Part shown: positions 41,912 to 51,260 of the stretch, in pieces | Layout of the letters: the number at the start of each line of letters is the position of its first letter | How positions within the stretch are numbered: the stretch's first letter is position 1 | Origin: Burkholderia sp. Nafp2/4-1b | Lineage (GTDB): Bacteria; Pseudomonadota; Gammaproteobacteria; Burkholderiales; Burkholderiaceae | Reading direction: 5' to 3' | Length of the DNA: 64,000 bases | Assembly: GCF_003635165.1 (NCBI RefSeq) | Contig: NZ_ML058619.1 | Coordinates: forward strand, 62,001-126,000 | The notes under the pieces: generated by a model | Told to the model about the DNA's origin: nothing | Seen by the model: only the letters and a program-made list of their open reading frames with translations | The model's database searches: none | Made by a program: the position numbers and the translations under genes

Positions 41912-43579
41912 TCAGCGCCACCGTGCGCGCGCATGCGCTTCGCCGCGCGCAACCAGCGCGCGGATGCGATCGGCGGTGCGGCACGCAATCGCCTGGATCG
42001 TCAGCGACGGGTTCACGCCGCCGACGGTCGGAAACACCGAGCCGTCGCAGACCCACAAATTCGGGATGTCCCAGCTGCGACAGTCCGCATCGACGACGCT
42101 CGTCGCCGGATCGTCGCCCATCCGCGCGGTGCCCGCGAGATGACACGTGTCGTCTTCCTCGTGCCACAGGTCGCGCGCGCCGGCGGCTGCGAGCGAGCGG
42201 TCCATCTGCGCGAACGCATGACGCATCATCCGGCGGTCGTTGTCGTCGTACGAATAGGTGACGCGCGCGACCGGCAGCCCGAACGCGTCGCGCTCGTCGG
42301 CGAGCGTCACGCGGTTCTCCGCGCGCGGCAGCGTCTCACCGACGATCTTCAAGCCGGCCTGGAAGTTGTAACGCGCCATCTCGCGCTTCAGCGCGTCGCC
42401 CCACAGCCCGCGCCCGGCCAGCTTCCGCGCCCATTCGATCGGCAGCGGCCCCTGGCTCATCCAGCAGTAGCCGCCGAAGAAATCCTTGCCTTCGTCCGCG
42501 TAGTTCCAGTGCTCGGTGATCGACAGCGACGGCGGCCCCTTGTACCAGCGCACCTCATCGTCCATCGTCCCCCACGACGCCTGGTTCAGCTGCGCCATCA
42601 TGTAGCGGCCGACGAGGCCGGAGTTGTTCGCGAGCCCCTGCGGATGGCGTCCGGTCGCGGACAGCAGCAGCAGGCGCGGCGTCTCGATCGCATAGCCGGC
42701 CATCACGACATTGCGTGCGCGCTGGAAATGCGTGCGGCCGTCGCGCAGGTAGTGCACGCCCGTCACGCGATCGCCGTCGGCCTCGATCCGCAGCGCCATC
42801 GCGAGATCGCGCACCTCGGCGCCGGCCGCGACCGCGCGCGGGATCCACGTGACGAGCGCGCTCTGCTTCGCGTTGGTCGCACAGCCGGTGATGCAGAAGC
42901 CGCGATACACGCACGGATGCGCGCGACCGCGCGGCGCGGACAGCGTCGCGAGCGGCGTCGGCGTCCAGTCGATGCCCATCGCCTCGGCGCCGCGGGCGAG
43001 CACGAGCGCGGCCGCGTTCAGTTCATGCGCGCGATACGGATAGCGCGGGCGCGGCGGGCCCCACGGGTAGTTCACCGGCCCGCTGATCTTCAGCGCCTGC
43101 TCGACCTCGCGGTAGTAGCGCCACATCTCGCGCCAGTCGAGCGGCCAGTCGACGCCGTAGCCGAGCACGCTGCGCGAGCGGAACCACTCGGGCCGGAAGC
43201 GCAGCGACACCATCGCGAAGTGCACGGTGCTGCCGCCGATCGCGCGGCCGCTGTTGTTGGTGCCGAGCGTCAGCGGGTTGTCGCCGTCGCAGATACGTTC
43301 GTCGGTCCAGAACAGCTTGCGCTGGTGCGCTTCGTCGGACGCGAATTCCTCGAGCGGGCGCCACCACGCACCCGCATCGAGCGCGACGACCGAGAAACCA
43401 TGCTCGGCAAGCCGGCACGCGAGCGTGCCGCCTCCCGCGCCGGTGCCGACGATCACGAAGTCGACGGGTTCGTCGTCGCGGAACATCCGCATCGGCGACC
43501 AGCCGCCGACGCGCAGCGGATCGGGCGCACGGCCGTCGCGGCCGCGCGGCGTGTCGGCGGACAACGCGTCAGCGGCCAT
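41912..43579 (-). CDS. GMC-family FAD oxidoreductase
   Basis: A 555-residue FAD enzyme of the glucose-methanol-choline family, gluconate-2-dehydrogenase-like. The FAD-binding motif is VIVGTGAGGGTLACRLAEHG (residues about 40-59). GTNNSGRAIGGSTVHFAMVS follows, then a Cys-rich VYRGFCITGCATNAKQSAL, and the C-terminal catalytic stretch CHLAGTARMGDDPATSVVD with PNLWVCDGSVFP. It has no signal peptide. It overlaps the subunit-3-like gene by 11 bp, so they should form a complex. The substrate is an alcohol or sugar acid, not determinable here. No cytochrome subunit gene follows. Confidence 0.9.
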   Translation of the reverse strand: MAADALSADTPRGRDGRAPDPLRVGGWSPMRMFRDDEPVDFVIVGTGAGGGTLACRLAEHGFSVVALDAGAWWRPLEEFASDEAHQRKLFWTDERICDGDNPLTLGTNNSGRAIGGSTVHFAMVSLRFRPEWFRSRSVLGYGVDWPLDWREMWRYYREVEQALKISGPVNYPWGPPRPRYPYRAHELNAAALVLARGAEAMGIDWTPTPLATLSAPRGRAHPCVYRGFCITGCATNAKQSALVTWIPRAVAAGAEVRDLAMALRIEADGDRVTGVHYLRDGRTHFQRARNVVMAGYAIETPRLLLLSATGRHPQGLANNSGLVGRYMMAQLNQASWGTMDDEVRWYKGPPSLSITEHWNYADEGKDFFGGYCWMSQGPLPIEWARKLAGRGLWGDALKREMARYNFQAGLKIVGETLPRAENRVTLADERDAFGLPVARVTYSYDDNDRRMMRHAFAQMDRSLAAAGARDLWHEEDDTCHLAGTARMGDDPATSVVDADCRSWDIPNLWVCDGSVFPTVGGVNPSLTIQAIACRTADRIRALVARGEAHARARWR

Positions 43580-44228
43580 CGCGCTCGCCCTCCCCGTCCA
43601 ACTTCGCTTCCCACGGGTCGCGCCGGTTGAAATCCATCCGCACGTAGCCGCGCGGGCTCGCCGGCCCGCCGAAGCCGATCTCGTTCCACGCGAACGGGTG
43701 GCTGTAGTACGCACCGCAAAGGTCCATCAGCACGCGCTTCGCGAAGAACATGCGCGGATCCATGCCGGCCCACGCGGCTTCGACTTCGCGGTCGATCCTG
43801 CCGTGCTGGACGCCCTGCAGCAGCGCATCGGCGTCCTTGCCGTCGAGCGACGCGAACGGGCGAGCGTGCGCGTGGCGCGCCATCGCGTCGAGCGCGGCGA
43901 GGCCCGTGTGCCACGCGGCACGCAGCGGCGGCAGCCGCGCGTCGCGAAAACCGTCGCCTTCGTCGGTCGCGAGCCGTGCGTCGATCAGCGCGGCGGTGGG
44001 CACCGTACCGACGCCGCCCTTCTGCTGCGGGACGATGCGTTCGCACAACGCGCCGAGCGTCGCGTACTGCTCGGCATTGAAATGGCGAGGAGCTGTCGCG
44101 GCGACGCGCAGCCGCGCGTCGATCGCGCGGCGGGTCGCGTCGTTCCACGATGGCGTGTCGCGCTTCGCGAGCACGTCGTAGCTGGAATAGCTCGGCAGCG
44201 CGACCGGCTTGTCGTTCGCTGGCTTCAT
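43569..44228 (-). CDS. Gluconate 2-dehydrogenase subunit 3 family protein
   Basis: A 219-residue partner of the GMC enzyme, with the family core HFNAEQYATLGALCERIVPQ, FFAKRVLMDLCGAYYSHPFA and EIGFGGPASPRGYVRMDFNR. Classical subunit 3 carries a twin-arginine signal that exports the flavoprotein; this one starts MKPANDKPVALPSYSSYDVL with no such signal, so the complex may stay in the cytoplasm. Its start overlaps the upstream membrane-protein gene by 4 bp. Confidence 0.87.
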   Translation of the reverse strand: MKPANDKPVALPSYSSYDVLAKRDTPSWNDATRRAIDARLRVAATAPRHFNAEQYATLGALCERIVPQQKGGVGTVPTAALIDARLATDEGDGFRDARLPPLRAAWHTGLAALDAMARHAHARPFASLDGKDADALLQGVQHGRIDREVEAAWAGMDPRMFFAKRVLMDLCGAYYSHPFAWNEIGFGGPASPRGYVRMDFNRRDPWEAKLDGEGERDGR

Positions 44229-45076
44229 CGTGCCTCCCGTTCGGCGAGCGCGGTCGCAGCGAGGCCCGCGATCGCGAGTGCGGTGAAGCTCGGCGGCGCC
44301 GGCAGCGGCGGCCCCGACAGCACGTTCTGCGACCAGTTGCGCCAGCCGCCCATCTGCCGCGCAACGCCGCGCGCATGGAACGCGACGCCGACGAAGCCGA
44401 GCACGGCCGTCGCGCGCATCCACCAGCGGCTGAAGCGCCGGTCGCCGCACGGGCGGGACATCGCGATCTGAGCGGCACTCAGTGCGGCAATCGGCGGCAC
44501 GATGAGCGGCACGAACATCGCCCGATGCTGGAATGCGCCGCGAAAATGCAGCAACCCGACTTCGCCGAGCGTGCCGACGAGCCCTGCCGCGACCAGCCCG
44601 GCCAGCGCGCGGCCGGCCGGCAGGCCCGCCAGGCGCGGTGCGTCGGCCGGACGCGCGCGCAGCCGCTCGCCCGTTGCGCCGAGCAGCCCCGACAGCAGCA
44701 GCGCCAACGGCGCGCCGAGCGGCGCCCCGTAGAACAGGTTGTGCCAGCTGAAACCGCTCGGGCGCTTCGTCACGTTGTACAAGTGGAATGCGGATCCGGT
44801 GAGGCCCACCGCGGCCGACGCCACGTGCACCGCGTCGCGCAAGCGGTGGCGTTCCGGCGTGTCGTCCGCGTGGCCGTGCACGCTCGCGAGCACCGACAGC
44901 GTCGACGCCGCCAGCGGCGCGACCATCGCGCGATTGTGGAACGTGCCGCGATAGTGCTCGATGCCGCTGTCGGCGAGCACCGACCCGGCGAGCAGCAGCG
45001 CGCTGCGGTTCAGCAGCCGCGCGGCATCGGTCATCAACCTGTCGTGCTCGTCCGCGCGGTGTCGGGCGTGTCGCAT
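44225..45076 (-). CDS. Multi-pass membrane protein of unknown family
   Basis: A 283-residue protein with about seven hydrophobic segments and an internal two-fold similarity: HYRGTFHNRAMVAPLAASTL and HFRGAFQHRAMFVPLIVPPI are clearly related, suggesting a duplicated unit. It is coupled to the GMC complex genes (ATGA overlap) and may be its membrane anchor or electron acceptor, since no cytochrome subunit is present. Conserved His residues within helices (EHYRG, LLHFRG, AFHARG, AFHLYN) could ligate heme. That is an inference. Confidence 0.65.
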   Translation of the reverse strand: MRHARHRADEHDRLMTDAARLLNRSALLLAGSVLADSGIEHYRGTFHNRAMVAPLAASTLSVLASVHGHADDTPERHRLRDAVHVASAAVGLTGSAFHLYNVTKRPSGFSWHNLFYGAPLGAPLALLLSGLLGATGERLRARPADAPRLAGLPAGRALAGLVAAGLVGTLGEVGLLHFRGAFQHRAMFVPLIVPPIAALSAAQIAMSRPCGDRRFSRWWMRATAVLGFVGVAFHARGVARQMGGWRNWSQNVLSGPPLPAPPSFTALAIAGLAATALAEREAR

Positions 45077-45130
45077 CGGTTCTCCTTGCTGGCGAGGGTT
45101 GTCCGTGGCGCCGGAATTTCCCGGCAGCGT

Positions 45131-46231
45131 TCAGATCGCGAATTCCTCGACATCGGCCGTGCGCAGCTCGAGGCCGAGCCCCGGGCGCGTTGCGTCGATT
45201 TCAAGCGCACCGTCGACGAGCGTGGGTGCGCCGTCGAACATCATTCGTTCGATCCGCACGTGATCGTGGAACCATTCGACGTGGCGCATCCGCGGCGCGA
45301 CGCAGCCGACGTGCCGGTGCAGCGCCGGCGCGCAATGCGCGGACAGGTCGACGTGATGCGCGTCGGCGAGCGTGGCCGCCGCGAGGAAACCGCTGACGCC
45401 GCCGCAGCGCGTCGCGTCGGCCTGCAGCACGTCGACCGCGCCGCCTTCGAGCAGGCGCCGGAAATCGTCGGGCGTATACGCGTATTCGCCGGCCGCGACA
45501 TCGACCCGCGCACCGACGTGCTCGCGCACGAACCGCAAACCGGCGACGTCGTCGCTGCTGACCGGTTCCTCGAACCAGCGGATCGCGCAGTCGCGCACCG
45601 CGTCGGACAACGCGAGCGCGGTGCGCGGCGCATACGCGCCATTCGCGTCGACGAACAGGTCGACGTCGGGGCCGAGCGCGTCGCGCGCGACGCGCACGCG
45701 CGACGGATCGCGCGCATCCTGCACGCCGATCTTGATCTTGCACGCGCGGATCCGTTCGCCGCGCCAGCCATCGAGCTGCGCGGCGAGCGTCGCGTCGTCG
45801 TAGGTCGTGAAGCCGCCGCTGCCGTACACGGGCACGCGTTCGCGCACGCGGCCGAGCAGGAGCGCGAGCGGCACCTCCGCGAGCTTCGCCTTCGCGTCCC
45901 ACAGCGCGGCGTCGAGGGCGGAGATCGCGGTGGCCGCGATGCCGGCGCGCCCGACGTTGCGCACCGCGCGCCACAGCGTGTCGACGGCGGCCGGGATGTC
46001 GACGAGCGGCCGATTGCGCAGCACGTCGGCCAGCATCGACGCGACGAGCGACGCGGCACTCGCGTCGGTGTACGTGTAGCCAAGGCCCGTCACAGGCCCC
46101 GCATCGATCTCGACGACAACGATCGTCGTCGCATGCCATGCGTACGTGCCGTCGGCTTCGGGCCGGTCGGTCGGCACGCGGTACGCGCGGGCGCGCACGT
46201 CGTCGATCGCCGGTGCGTCGGAAAGTGCCAT
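45131..46231 (-). CDS. Mandelate racemase/muconate lactonizing enzyme family protein
   Basis: A 366-residue enolase-superfamily enzyme. The capping domain is followed by the barrel with the KxK catalytic pair (RACKIKIGV), metal ligands in LFVDANGAY (Asp), RWFEEPV (Glu) and VAAGEYAY (Glu), then DVLQADATRCGG and the terminal SAHCAPALHRHVGC. The residues fit sugar-acid dehydratases or racemases of the mandelate racemase subgroup. Position next to the GMC operon and a ThDP oxidase suggests sugar-acid metabolism. Its start is 176 bp from the divergent ThDP gene. Confidence 0.9.
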   Translation of the reverse strand: MALSDAPAIDDVRARAYRVPTDRPEADGTYAWHATTIVVVEIDAGPVTGLGYTYTDASAASLVASMLADVLRNRPLVDIPAAVDTLWRAVRNVGRAGIAATAISALDAALWDAKAKLAEVPLALLLGRVRERVPVYGSGGFTTYDDATLAAQLDGWRGERIRACKIKIGVQDARDPSRVRVARDALGPDVDLFVDANGAYAPRTALALSDAVRDCAIRWFEEPVSSDDVAGLRFVREHVGARVDVAAGEYAYTPDDFRRLLEGGAVDVLQADATRCGGVSGFLAAATLADAHHVDLSAHCAPALHRHVGCVAPRMRHVEWFHDHVRIERMMFDGAPTLVDGALEIDATRPGLGLELRTADVEEFAI

Positions 46232-46273
46232 CGTCGCGCTCCGGATTGCTTGCTATCTGTTTGCAACGCCGGC

Positions 46274-46289
46274 ATGCAACACCCGTGCC
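46274..46289. promoter_or_regulatory. Shared motif in the enolase/ThDP divergent region
   Basis: ATGCAACACCCGTGCC lies 43 bp upstream of the enolase-family start and 118 bp upstream of the ThDP enzyme. A copy with two mismatches, ATGCAACACTCGCGCC, is at 51261-51276 before the oxidase operon; in both cases GCACGCGA[CA]TTGC follows 34-41 bp later. Confidence 0.35.
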
Positions 46290-46406
46290 CGCCGCGGGCG
46301 CTCCGCGCCGGACGGCACGCGACTTGCGCGCCGCCCGTCAGCGTCGCGCACGGCGAACGGCCTCCCGCGCGGCACCTCGGCTCATCCCGAATCAAGGAGA
46401 AACGGC

Positions 46407-48215
46407 ATGGCGACAGTGGCGGATTTCATCGTCGAACGGCTGTACGACTGGGGCGTGCGCCGCGTGTACGGTTACCCGGGCGACGGCATCAACGGTTTTT
46501 TCGGCGCGCTGAGCCGGGCCGAGGGCAAGATCGAATTCATCCAGGCGCGGCACGAGGAGATGGCGGCCTTCATGGCGTCCGCGCATGCAAAATTTACAGG
46601 CGAGCTCGGCGTGTGCGTCGCGACCTCTGGCCCCGGCGCCGCACACCTCGTGACCGGAATGTACGACGCGCGACTCGACCACATGCCGATGCTCGCGATC
46701 TTCGGCCAGCAGGCGCGCGCCGCGCTCGGCGGCCACTATCAGCAGGAAGTCGATCTGCCGGCGCTTTACAAGGACGTTGCAGGGGCCTTCGTGCAGCTTG
46801 CGGTCGTGCCCGGCCAGGTGCGTCATCTCGTCGATCGCGCGGTACGCATCGCGCTCAGCGCGCGCACCGTCACCGCGCTGGTGTTGCCGAACGACCTGCA
46901 GGAGCTCGACTACGCGCCGCCCAAGCGCGTGCATGGCACCGTCCATTCCGGCATCGGCTATACCGCGCCGAAAGTCGTGCCGTATGCCGAGGATCTGCAG
47001 CGCGCCGCCGATGCGCTGAACGCGGGCAAGAAGGTCGCGATGCTGGTCGGCGCGGGCGCGCTGCGCGCGACCGACGAGGTGATCGCGGTGGCCGACCGGC
47101 TCGGCGCGGGCGCCGCGAAGGCGCTGCTCGGCAAGGCCGCGCTGCCGGACGACCTGCCGTGGGTGACGGGTTCGATCGGCCTGCTCGGCACCAAGCCGAG
47201 CTACGACCTGATGACCGAATGCGACACGCTGCTCGTCGTCGGCTCGGGGTTCCCGTATTCGGAATTCCTGCCGAAGGAAGGCCAGGCGCGCGGCGTGCAG
47301 ATCGACCTGAAGGCCGACATGCTGAGCCTGCGCTATCCGATGGAGGTGAACCTCGTCGGCGACAGCGCCGAAACGCTGCGTGCGCTGCTGCCGCTGCTGA
47401 AGGCGCGGCAGGACACGAGCTGGCGCGACCAGATCGCGAAATGGAATGCGGACTGGCGCGACACGCTGGCCGCACGCGCGGCCGCGAAGGCGAGCCCGGG
47501 CCGCGGCGTGAATCCGCAGCGCGCGTTCACCGAGCTGTCGCCGCGGCTGCCCGACGACGTGATCCTGACGAGCGATTCGGGCTCGTGCGCGAACTGGTAT
47601 GCACGCGACCTGATGATGCGGCGCGGGATGATGGGGTCGCTGTCGGGCGGGCTCGCGTCGATGGGCGCGGCGGTGCCGTATGCGATCGCCGCGAAGTTCG
47701 CGCATCCGGTGCGCCCGGTGATCGCGATGGTCGGCGACGGCGCGATGCAGATGAACAACATGGCCGAGCTGATCACCGTCGCGAAGTACTGGCGGCAATG
47801 GCCCGATCCGCGCTGGATCTGCATGGTGCTGAACAACGAGGACCTGAACCAGGTCACGTGGGAGCAGCGCGTGATGGAGGGCGACCCGAAGTTCGACGCG
47901 TCGCAGCAGATCCCGAACGTGCCGTACTCGCGCTACGCGACGCTGCTCGGGCTCAAGGGCATCTACGTCGACGATCCGGAACAGCTCGGCGCCGCATGGG
48001 ACGAAGCGCTGATGTCCGACCGGCCGGTCGTGCTCGAGGTGAAGAGCGATCCGGAAGTGCCGCCGCTGCCGCCGCACGTGACGCTGCAGCAGGCGAAGCA
48101 TTTCGCGGAAACGCTGCTGAAAGGCGATACACGCGAAGGCAACGTGATCGTCGAGACCGCGCGGCAGGTGCTGTCGGCCGTGCTGCCGGGCAACGGAGGC
48201 AAGCACGATTCGTAG
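46407..48215 (+). CDS. Pyruvate-oxidase-like thiamine diphosphate enzyme
   Basis: A 602-residue ThDP enzyme of the acetolactate synthase/pyruvate oxidase family. The activating glutamate lies in IQARHEEMAAFMASAHAKFT; the central domain carries MLVGAGAL; the cofactor motif is MVGDGAMQMNNMAELITVAK followed by VLNNEDLNQVTWEQR. Closest in organisation to PoxB (pyruvate:quinone oxidoreductase), although the C-terminal membrane-binding helix is not obvious. An AGGAGAAACGGC site precedes the ATG. It may supply electrons to the quinone pool and acetate under stress. The assignment to pyruvate is tentative. Confidence 0.87.
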   Translation: MATVADFIVERLYDWGVRRVYGYPGDGINGFFGALSRAEGKIEFIQARHEEMAAFMASAHAKFTGELGVCVATSGPGAAHLVTGMYDARLDHMPMLAIFGQQARAALGGHYQQEVDLPALYKDVAGAFVQLAVVPGQVRHLVDRAVRIALSARTVTALVLPNDLQELDYAPPKRVHGTVHSGIGYTAPKVVPYAEDLQRAADALNAGKKVAMLVGAGALRATDEVIAVADRLGAGAAKALLGKAALPDDLPWVTGSIGLLGTKPSYDLMTECDTLLVVGSGFPYSEFLPKEGQARGVQIDLKADMLSLRYPMEVNLVGDSAETLRALLPLLKARQDTSWRDQIAKWNADWRDTLAARAAAKASPGRGVNPQRAFTELSPRLPDDVILTSDSGSCANWYARDLMMRRGMMGSLSGGLASMGAAVPYAIAAKFAHPVRPVIAMVGDGAMQMNNMAELITVAKYWRQWPDPRWICMVLNNEDLNQVTWEQRVMEGDPKFDASQQIPNVPYSRYATLLGLKGIYVDDPEQLGAAWDEALMSDRPVVLEVKSDPEVPPLPPHVTLQQAKHFAETLLKGDTREGNVIVETARQVLSAVLPGNGGKHDS

Positions 48216-48273
48216 CGGATGACGAGGGACGGCACGGCGCGACGCGTCGACGCTCGGGTCGCATCGTCCCGAC

Positions 48274-48292
48274 CGGTTCGGTTCGGTTCGGT
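48274..48292. repeat. Short CGGTT tandem repeat between convergent genes
   Basis: Three CGGTT units plus a partial copy lie in the 95-bp gap between the ThDP enzyme and the GH15 gene, which converge. No transcription terminator with a T-run is evident. Probably a minor slippage product. Confidence 0.6.
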
Positions 48293-48310
48293 GCAGAACG
48301 ATGCCGTGCG

Positions 48311-50089
48311 TCAGCCGATATCGACGTCGTCGCGCCCGTCACCCTGCAGCGCGAGCGCGGCGTTCACGAGCCCGACCTGCGCGAGCGTGAACGGGAAGTT
48401 CCCGCACATGCGCCGCGCTTTCACGTCGTATTCCTCGGCCAGCAGCCCGACGTCGTTGCGCAGGTCCAGCAGCCGCTGGAACAGCGCGTGCGCGTCGTCG
48501 TCGCGGCCCTGCATCCGGTACACCTGCGCGAGCCAGAACCCGGCCGCGACGAACGTGCCTTCGTTGCCCTCGCAACCATCCGGGAAGCGCGCCGGGCGGT
48601 AGCGGTACGGCAACCCGTCCTCCAGCAACTCGCGTTCGATCGCGGCGACCGTCTCGCCGACGCGCGGGTCGGTCGCATCGAGCATCCCCGTCAACGGAAT
48701 CAGCAGCAGGCTCACGTCCAGCCCGTCGCCGTCGAAGCGGTCGACGAAACGCCCCAGTCGCGCGTGATATCCGCGTGCCAGTACGTCGGCGCGCACCGCG
48801 TCGGCCCAGCGTCGCCACACGTCGAGCGGCGCGCGATGACCGAACATTCGCGCGGAACGATGCGCGCTTTCGACGGCGGCCCACACCATCACCTTCGACG
48901 ACGTGAACTGATGCCGGCCGCTGCGCACTTCCCAGATGCCCTCGTCCGGCTCGTGCCAGATGGTCGCGAGATGCTCGAGCAGGCGCCGCTCGAGCATCCA
49001 TGCGTCGTCGTCGGGCGGCAGCCCGTGCCGTCGCGCCTGGTACAGCGCACCCAGCACCTCTCCGTACACGTCGAGCTGCAACTGATCGGCCGCAGCATTG
49101 CCGAAGCGCACCGGCTGCGCGCCTTCGTAGCCGGCCAGGTGCTCGGCATGCCACTCGGCCGCGCGCCGTCCGCCGTCGGCCGCATACAGCACCTGCAGCT
49201 GCGACGGATGATCGGCGATCGCGCGCACCAGCCAGTCGCGCCAGCGCGCGGCCTCGTCGCGGTAGCCGCAGCGCACCAGCGCGCGCAGCGTGAAGCTCGC
49301 GTCGCGCAGCCAGCAGAACCGGTAGTCCCAGTTGCGCTTGCCGCCGAAGCGCTCGGGCAGCGAACTCGTCGGCGCCGCGACGATGCCGCCGGTGCGCACG
49401 CTCGACAGCAGCTTCACCGTGATCAGCGCGCGCTCGATCGCGTCGCGATACGGCCCATCGGCCGCATTGCAATCCGCCCACGCGCGCCAGAATGCCTGGG
49501 TGTCGCGCAGCGATGCATACGCATCGGGCACCGACGGCGCCGCGTCGAACGAACGCGCGTAGCTGATGCAGAAGTCCACGCGCTCGCCCGCCGCGATCCG
49601 GTGCGTGCCGACGAGCCGGTCGCTCTGCACGTCGAGCCGCGCATCGGTGTCGAGCCACATCGCGTCGCCGCCCGTCATCATCCGCCAGCGCCGCCCGAAG
49701 TGACGACACCACGGCAGCGCGCTGCCGTAGTCGAACCGCACACCGAGATCGACGTCGATGTCGACCGTGCCGCGCTCGCCGCTCACGCTGCGGATCAGGC
49801 ACGGATCGGGCGCGTTCCAGCTCATCCAGTCGGTGATCACGATGCAGCCCGACGCGGTTTCGAACGTCGTTTCGAGAATCGCGGTGGCGGGCCGATAGCG
49901 CCGCGTCGCGCGCGCCGCCGTCTCGCTCGGCGCGATGCGGAAGCAGCCGTTGTCGGCCGTGCCGACGAGCGCGGCGAAGCACGGCGGGGAATCGAAGTCG
50001 GGCCAGCACAGCCAGTCGATGCTGCCGTCGAGGCCGACGAGTGCGGCGCTGCGGCCATCGCCGATCAGCGCGTAGTCCTCGATGCGCAT
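48311..50089 (-). CDS. Glycoside hydrolase family 15 protein
   Basis: A 592-residue cytoplasmic glucoamylase/trehalase-like enzyme. The N-terminal beta domain begins MRIEDYALIGDGRSAALVGL with GSIDWLCWPDFDSPPCFAAL. The (alpha/alpha)6 barrel contains NWDYRFCWLRDASFTLRALV and ends EEYDVKARRMCGNFPFTLAQ. Members hydrolyse alpha-glucosides such as trehalose. No secretion signal. It starts 5 bp after the SDR stop and so belongs to the same transcript. Trehalose turnover would fit the stress theme; this is inferred. Confidence 0.9.
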   Translation of the reverse strand: MRIEDYALIGDGRSAALVGLDGSIDWLCWPDFDSPPCFAALVGTADNGCFRIAPSETAARATRRYRPATAILETTFETASGCIVITDWMSWNAPDPCLIRSVSGERGTVDIDVDLGVRFDYGSALPWCRHFGRRWRMMTGGDAMWLDTDARLDVQSDRLVGTHRIAAGERVDFCISYARSFDAAPSVPDAYASLRDTQAFWRAWADCNAADGPYRDAIERALITVKLLSSVRTGGIVAAPTSSLPERFGGKRNWDYRFCWLRDASFTLRALVRCGYRDEAARWRDWLVRAIADHPSQLQVLYAADGGRRAAEWHAEHLAGYEGAQPVRFGNAAADQLQLDVYGEVLGALYQARRHGLPPDDDAWMLERRLLEHLATIWHEPDEGIWEVRSGRHQFTSSKVMVWAAVESAHRSARMFGHRAPLDVWRRWADAVRADVLARGYHARLGRFVDRFDGDGLDVSLLLIPLTGMLDATDPRVGETVAAIERELLEDGLPYRYRPARFPDGCEGNEGTFVAAGFWLAQVYRMQGRDDDAHALFQRLLDLRNDVGLLAEEYDVKARRMCGNFPFTLAQVGLVNAALALQGDGRDDVDIG

Positions 50090-50094
50090 CGCGC

Positions 50095-51078
50095 TCACCG
50101 GTCGAGCTTGCGCGCGGCGACGAACGCCGTCGCAAGCAGCGCGAACAACGCGCCGTACGCGAGCGCGCGCGATGTACCGAACCCGGCCTCGGCACCAATG
50201 CGGCTTGCCTCGGCGCCGAATGCGCCGCGCGTCGCATGGCGGCCCGGCACCGTATGCCACAGGTTCGATTCGCGCGGTTCGGCCAGCGCCTTGCGTTGCT
50301 GCCCGCGGATCGCCGTATACGCGAGATAGCGATCGAGGCAGCCGGGCGCCAGTGCGTTGCCGACGATCGCGGCCAGCGACGGCCAGCCGACCCAGCGCTC
50401 GCGGCACGGATGAAGCGCGGCCTGCACGATCGCGTCGGCCGCCACCTCGGGCGCATAGACCGGCGCGACCGGACGCGGCAGGTGAGGCAAGGTCGATTGC
50501 GCCCAGTCGAACTGCGGCGTGTCGATCGCGGGCAGCTGCACCATCGTCACATTCACGCGGCTGCCGGCATGCAGCAGCTCGCAGCGCAGTGCATCGGTGA
50601 AGCCGCGGATCGCGTGCTTCGCGCCGCAGTATGGCGACTGCAGCGGGATCGACCGATACGCGAGCGCGGAGCCGACCTGCACGATCGTGCCGCGATTGCG
50701 CGCGGTCATGCGCGCCAGCGCCGCGCGCGTGCCGTACACGCAGCCCAGATAGGTGACCTCGGTCACGCGCGCATAGTCTTCCGGCGAAATCTCGTGGAAC
50801 GGCGCGAACACAGTGACCATCGCGTTGTTGACCCAGACGTCGAGCGGGCCGAGCTCTTTCTCGATGCGTTCGGCGGCGGCATCGAGCGCGGCGGCATCGC
50901 TGACGTCGACGGCGATCGGAAGCGCTTTCACGCCATATGCGCGCACCTCGCACGCGGTGTCGTCCAGCGCGCGCGGATCGCGTGCCAGCAATGCGACGTT
51001 CGCGCCGCGTCGCGCGAATGCATGGGCGGTCGCGCGGCCGACCCCGGCGCTCGCGCCGGTAATCGCGACGGTCTTCAC
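50095..51078 (-). CDS. SDR family oxidoreductase with C-terminal membrane segment
   Basis: A 327-residue short-chain dehydrogenase with the cofactor motif TGASAGVGRA (residues about 7-16), NNAMV in place of NNAG, and the catalytic YCGAKHA. The C-terminal extension ends in a hydrophobic stretch ALAYGALFALLATAFVAARK, likely a membrane anchor. I selected the GTG start at 51078 because GGAG lies 9 nt upstream and the protein then opens directly with the Rossmann strand; the frame runs further upstream without a signal. It is the first gene before the GH15 gene. Confidence 0.87.
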   Translation of the reverse strand: MKTVAITGASAGVGRATAHAFARRGANVALLARDPRALDDTACEVRAYGVKALPIAVDVSDAAALDAAAERIEKELGPLDVWVNNAMVTVFAPFHEISPEDYARVTEVTYLGCVYGTRAALARMTARNRGTIVQVGSALAYRSIPLQSPYCGAKHAIRGFTDALRCELLHAGSRVNVTMVQLPAIDTPQFDWAQSTLPHLPRPVAPVYAPEVAADAIVQAALHPCRERWVGWPSLAAIVGNALAPGCLDRYLAYTAIRGQQRKALAEPRESNLWHTVPGRHATRGAFGAEASRIGAEAGFGTSRALAYGALFALLATAFVAARKLDR

Positions 51079-51260
51079 GGTCGATTTCTCCGGGTTTTTC
51101 AGAGGGCCGGCACGCCGCCGCGGGCTTCCACGGCGCTGCGTCGGAACGCGATCGGCGGAGCAAACGACGTACCGCGGCCCGCTCAGGTCAAGCAATCCGG
51201 CCCCGCACCGTGAACGGACACCCAATTTACAAGCCGGCTGTAACGCGCCGGCCGTCGCGA

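Noticed and set aside
44150..50329. A 2,059-codon open frame on the plus strand
   Set aside because: It runs antisense through at least four well-supported genes, has Arg/Ala/Gln-rich shadow composition and no ribosome site; it reflects GC-rich codon bias.
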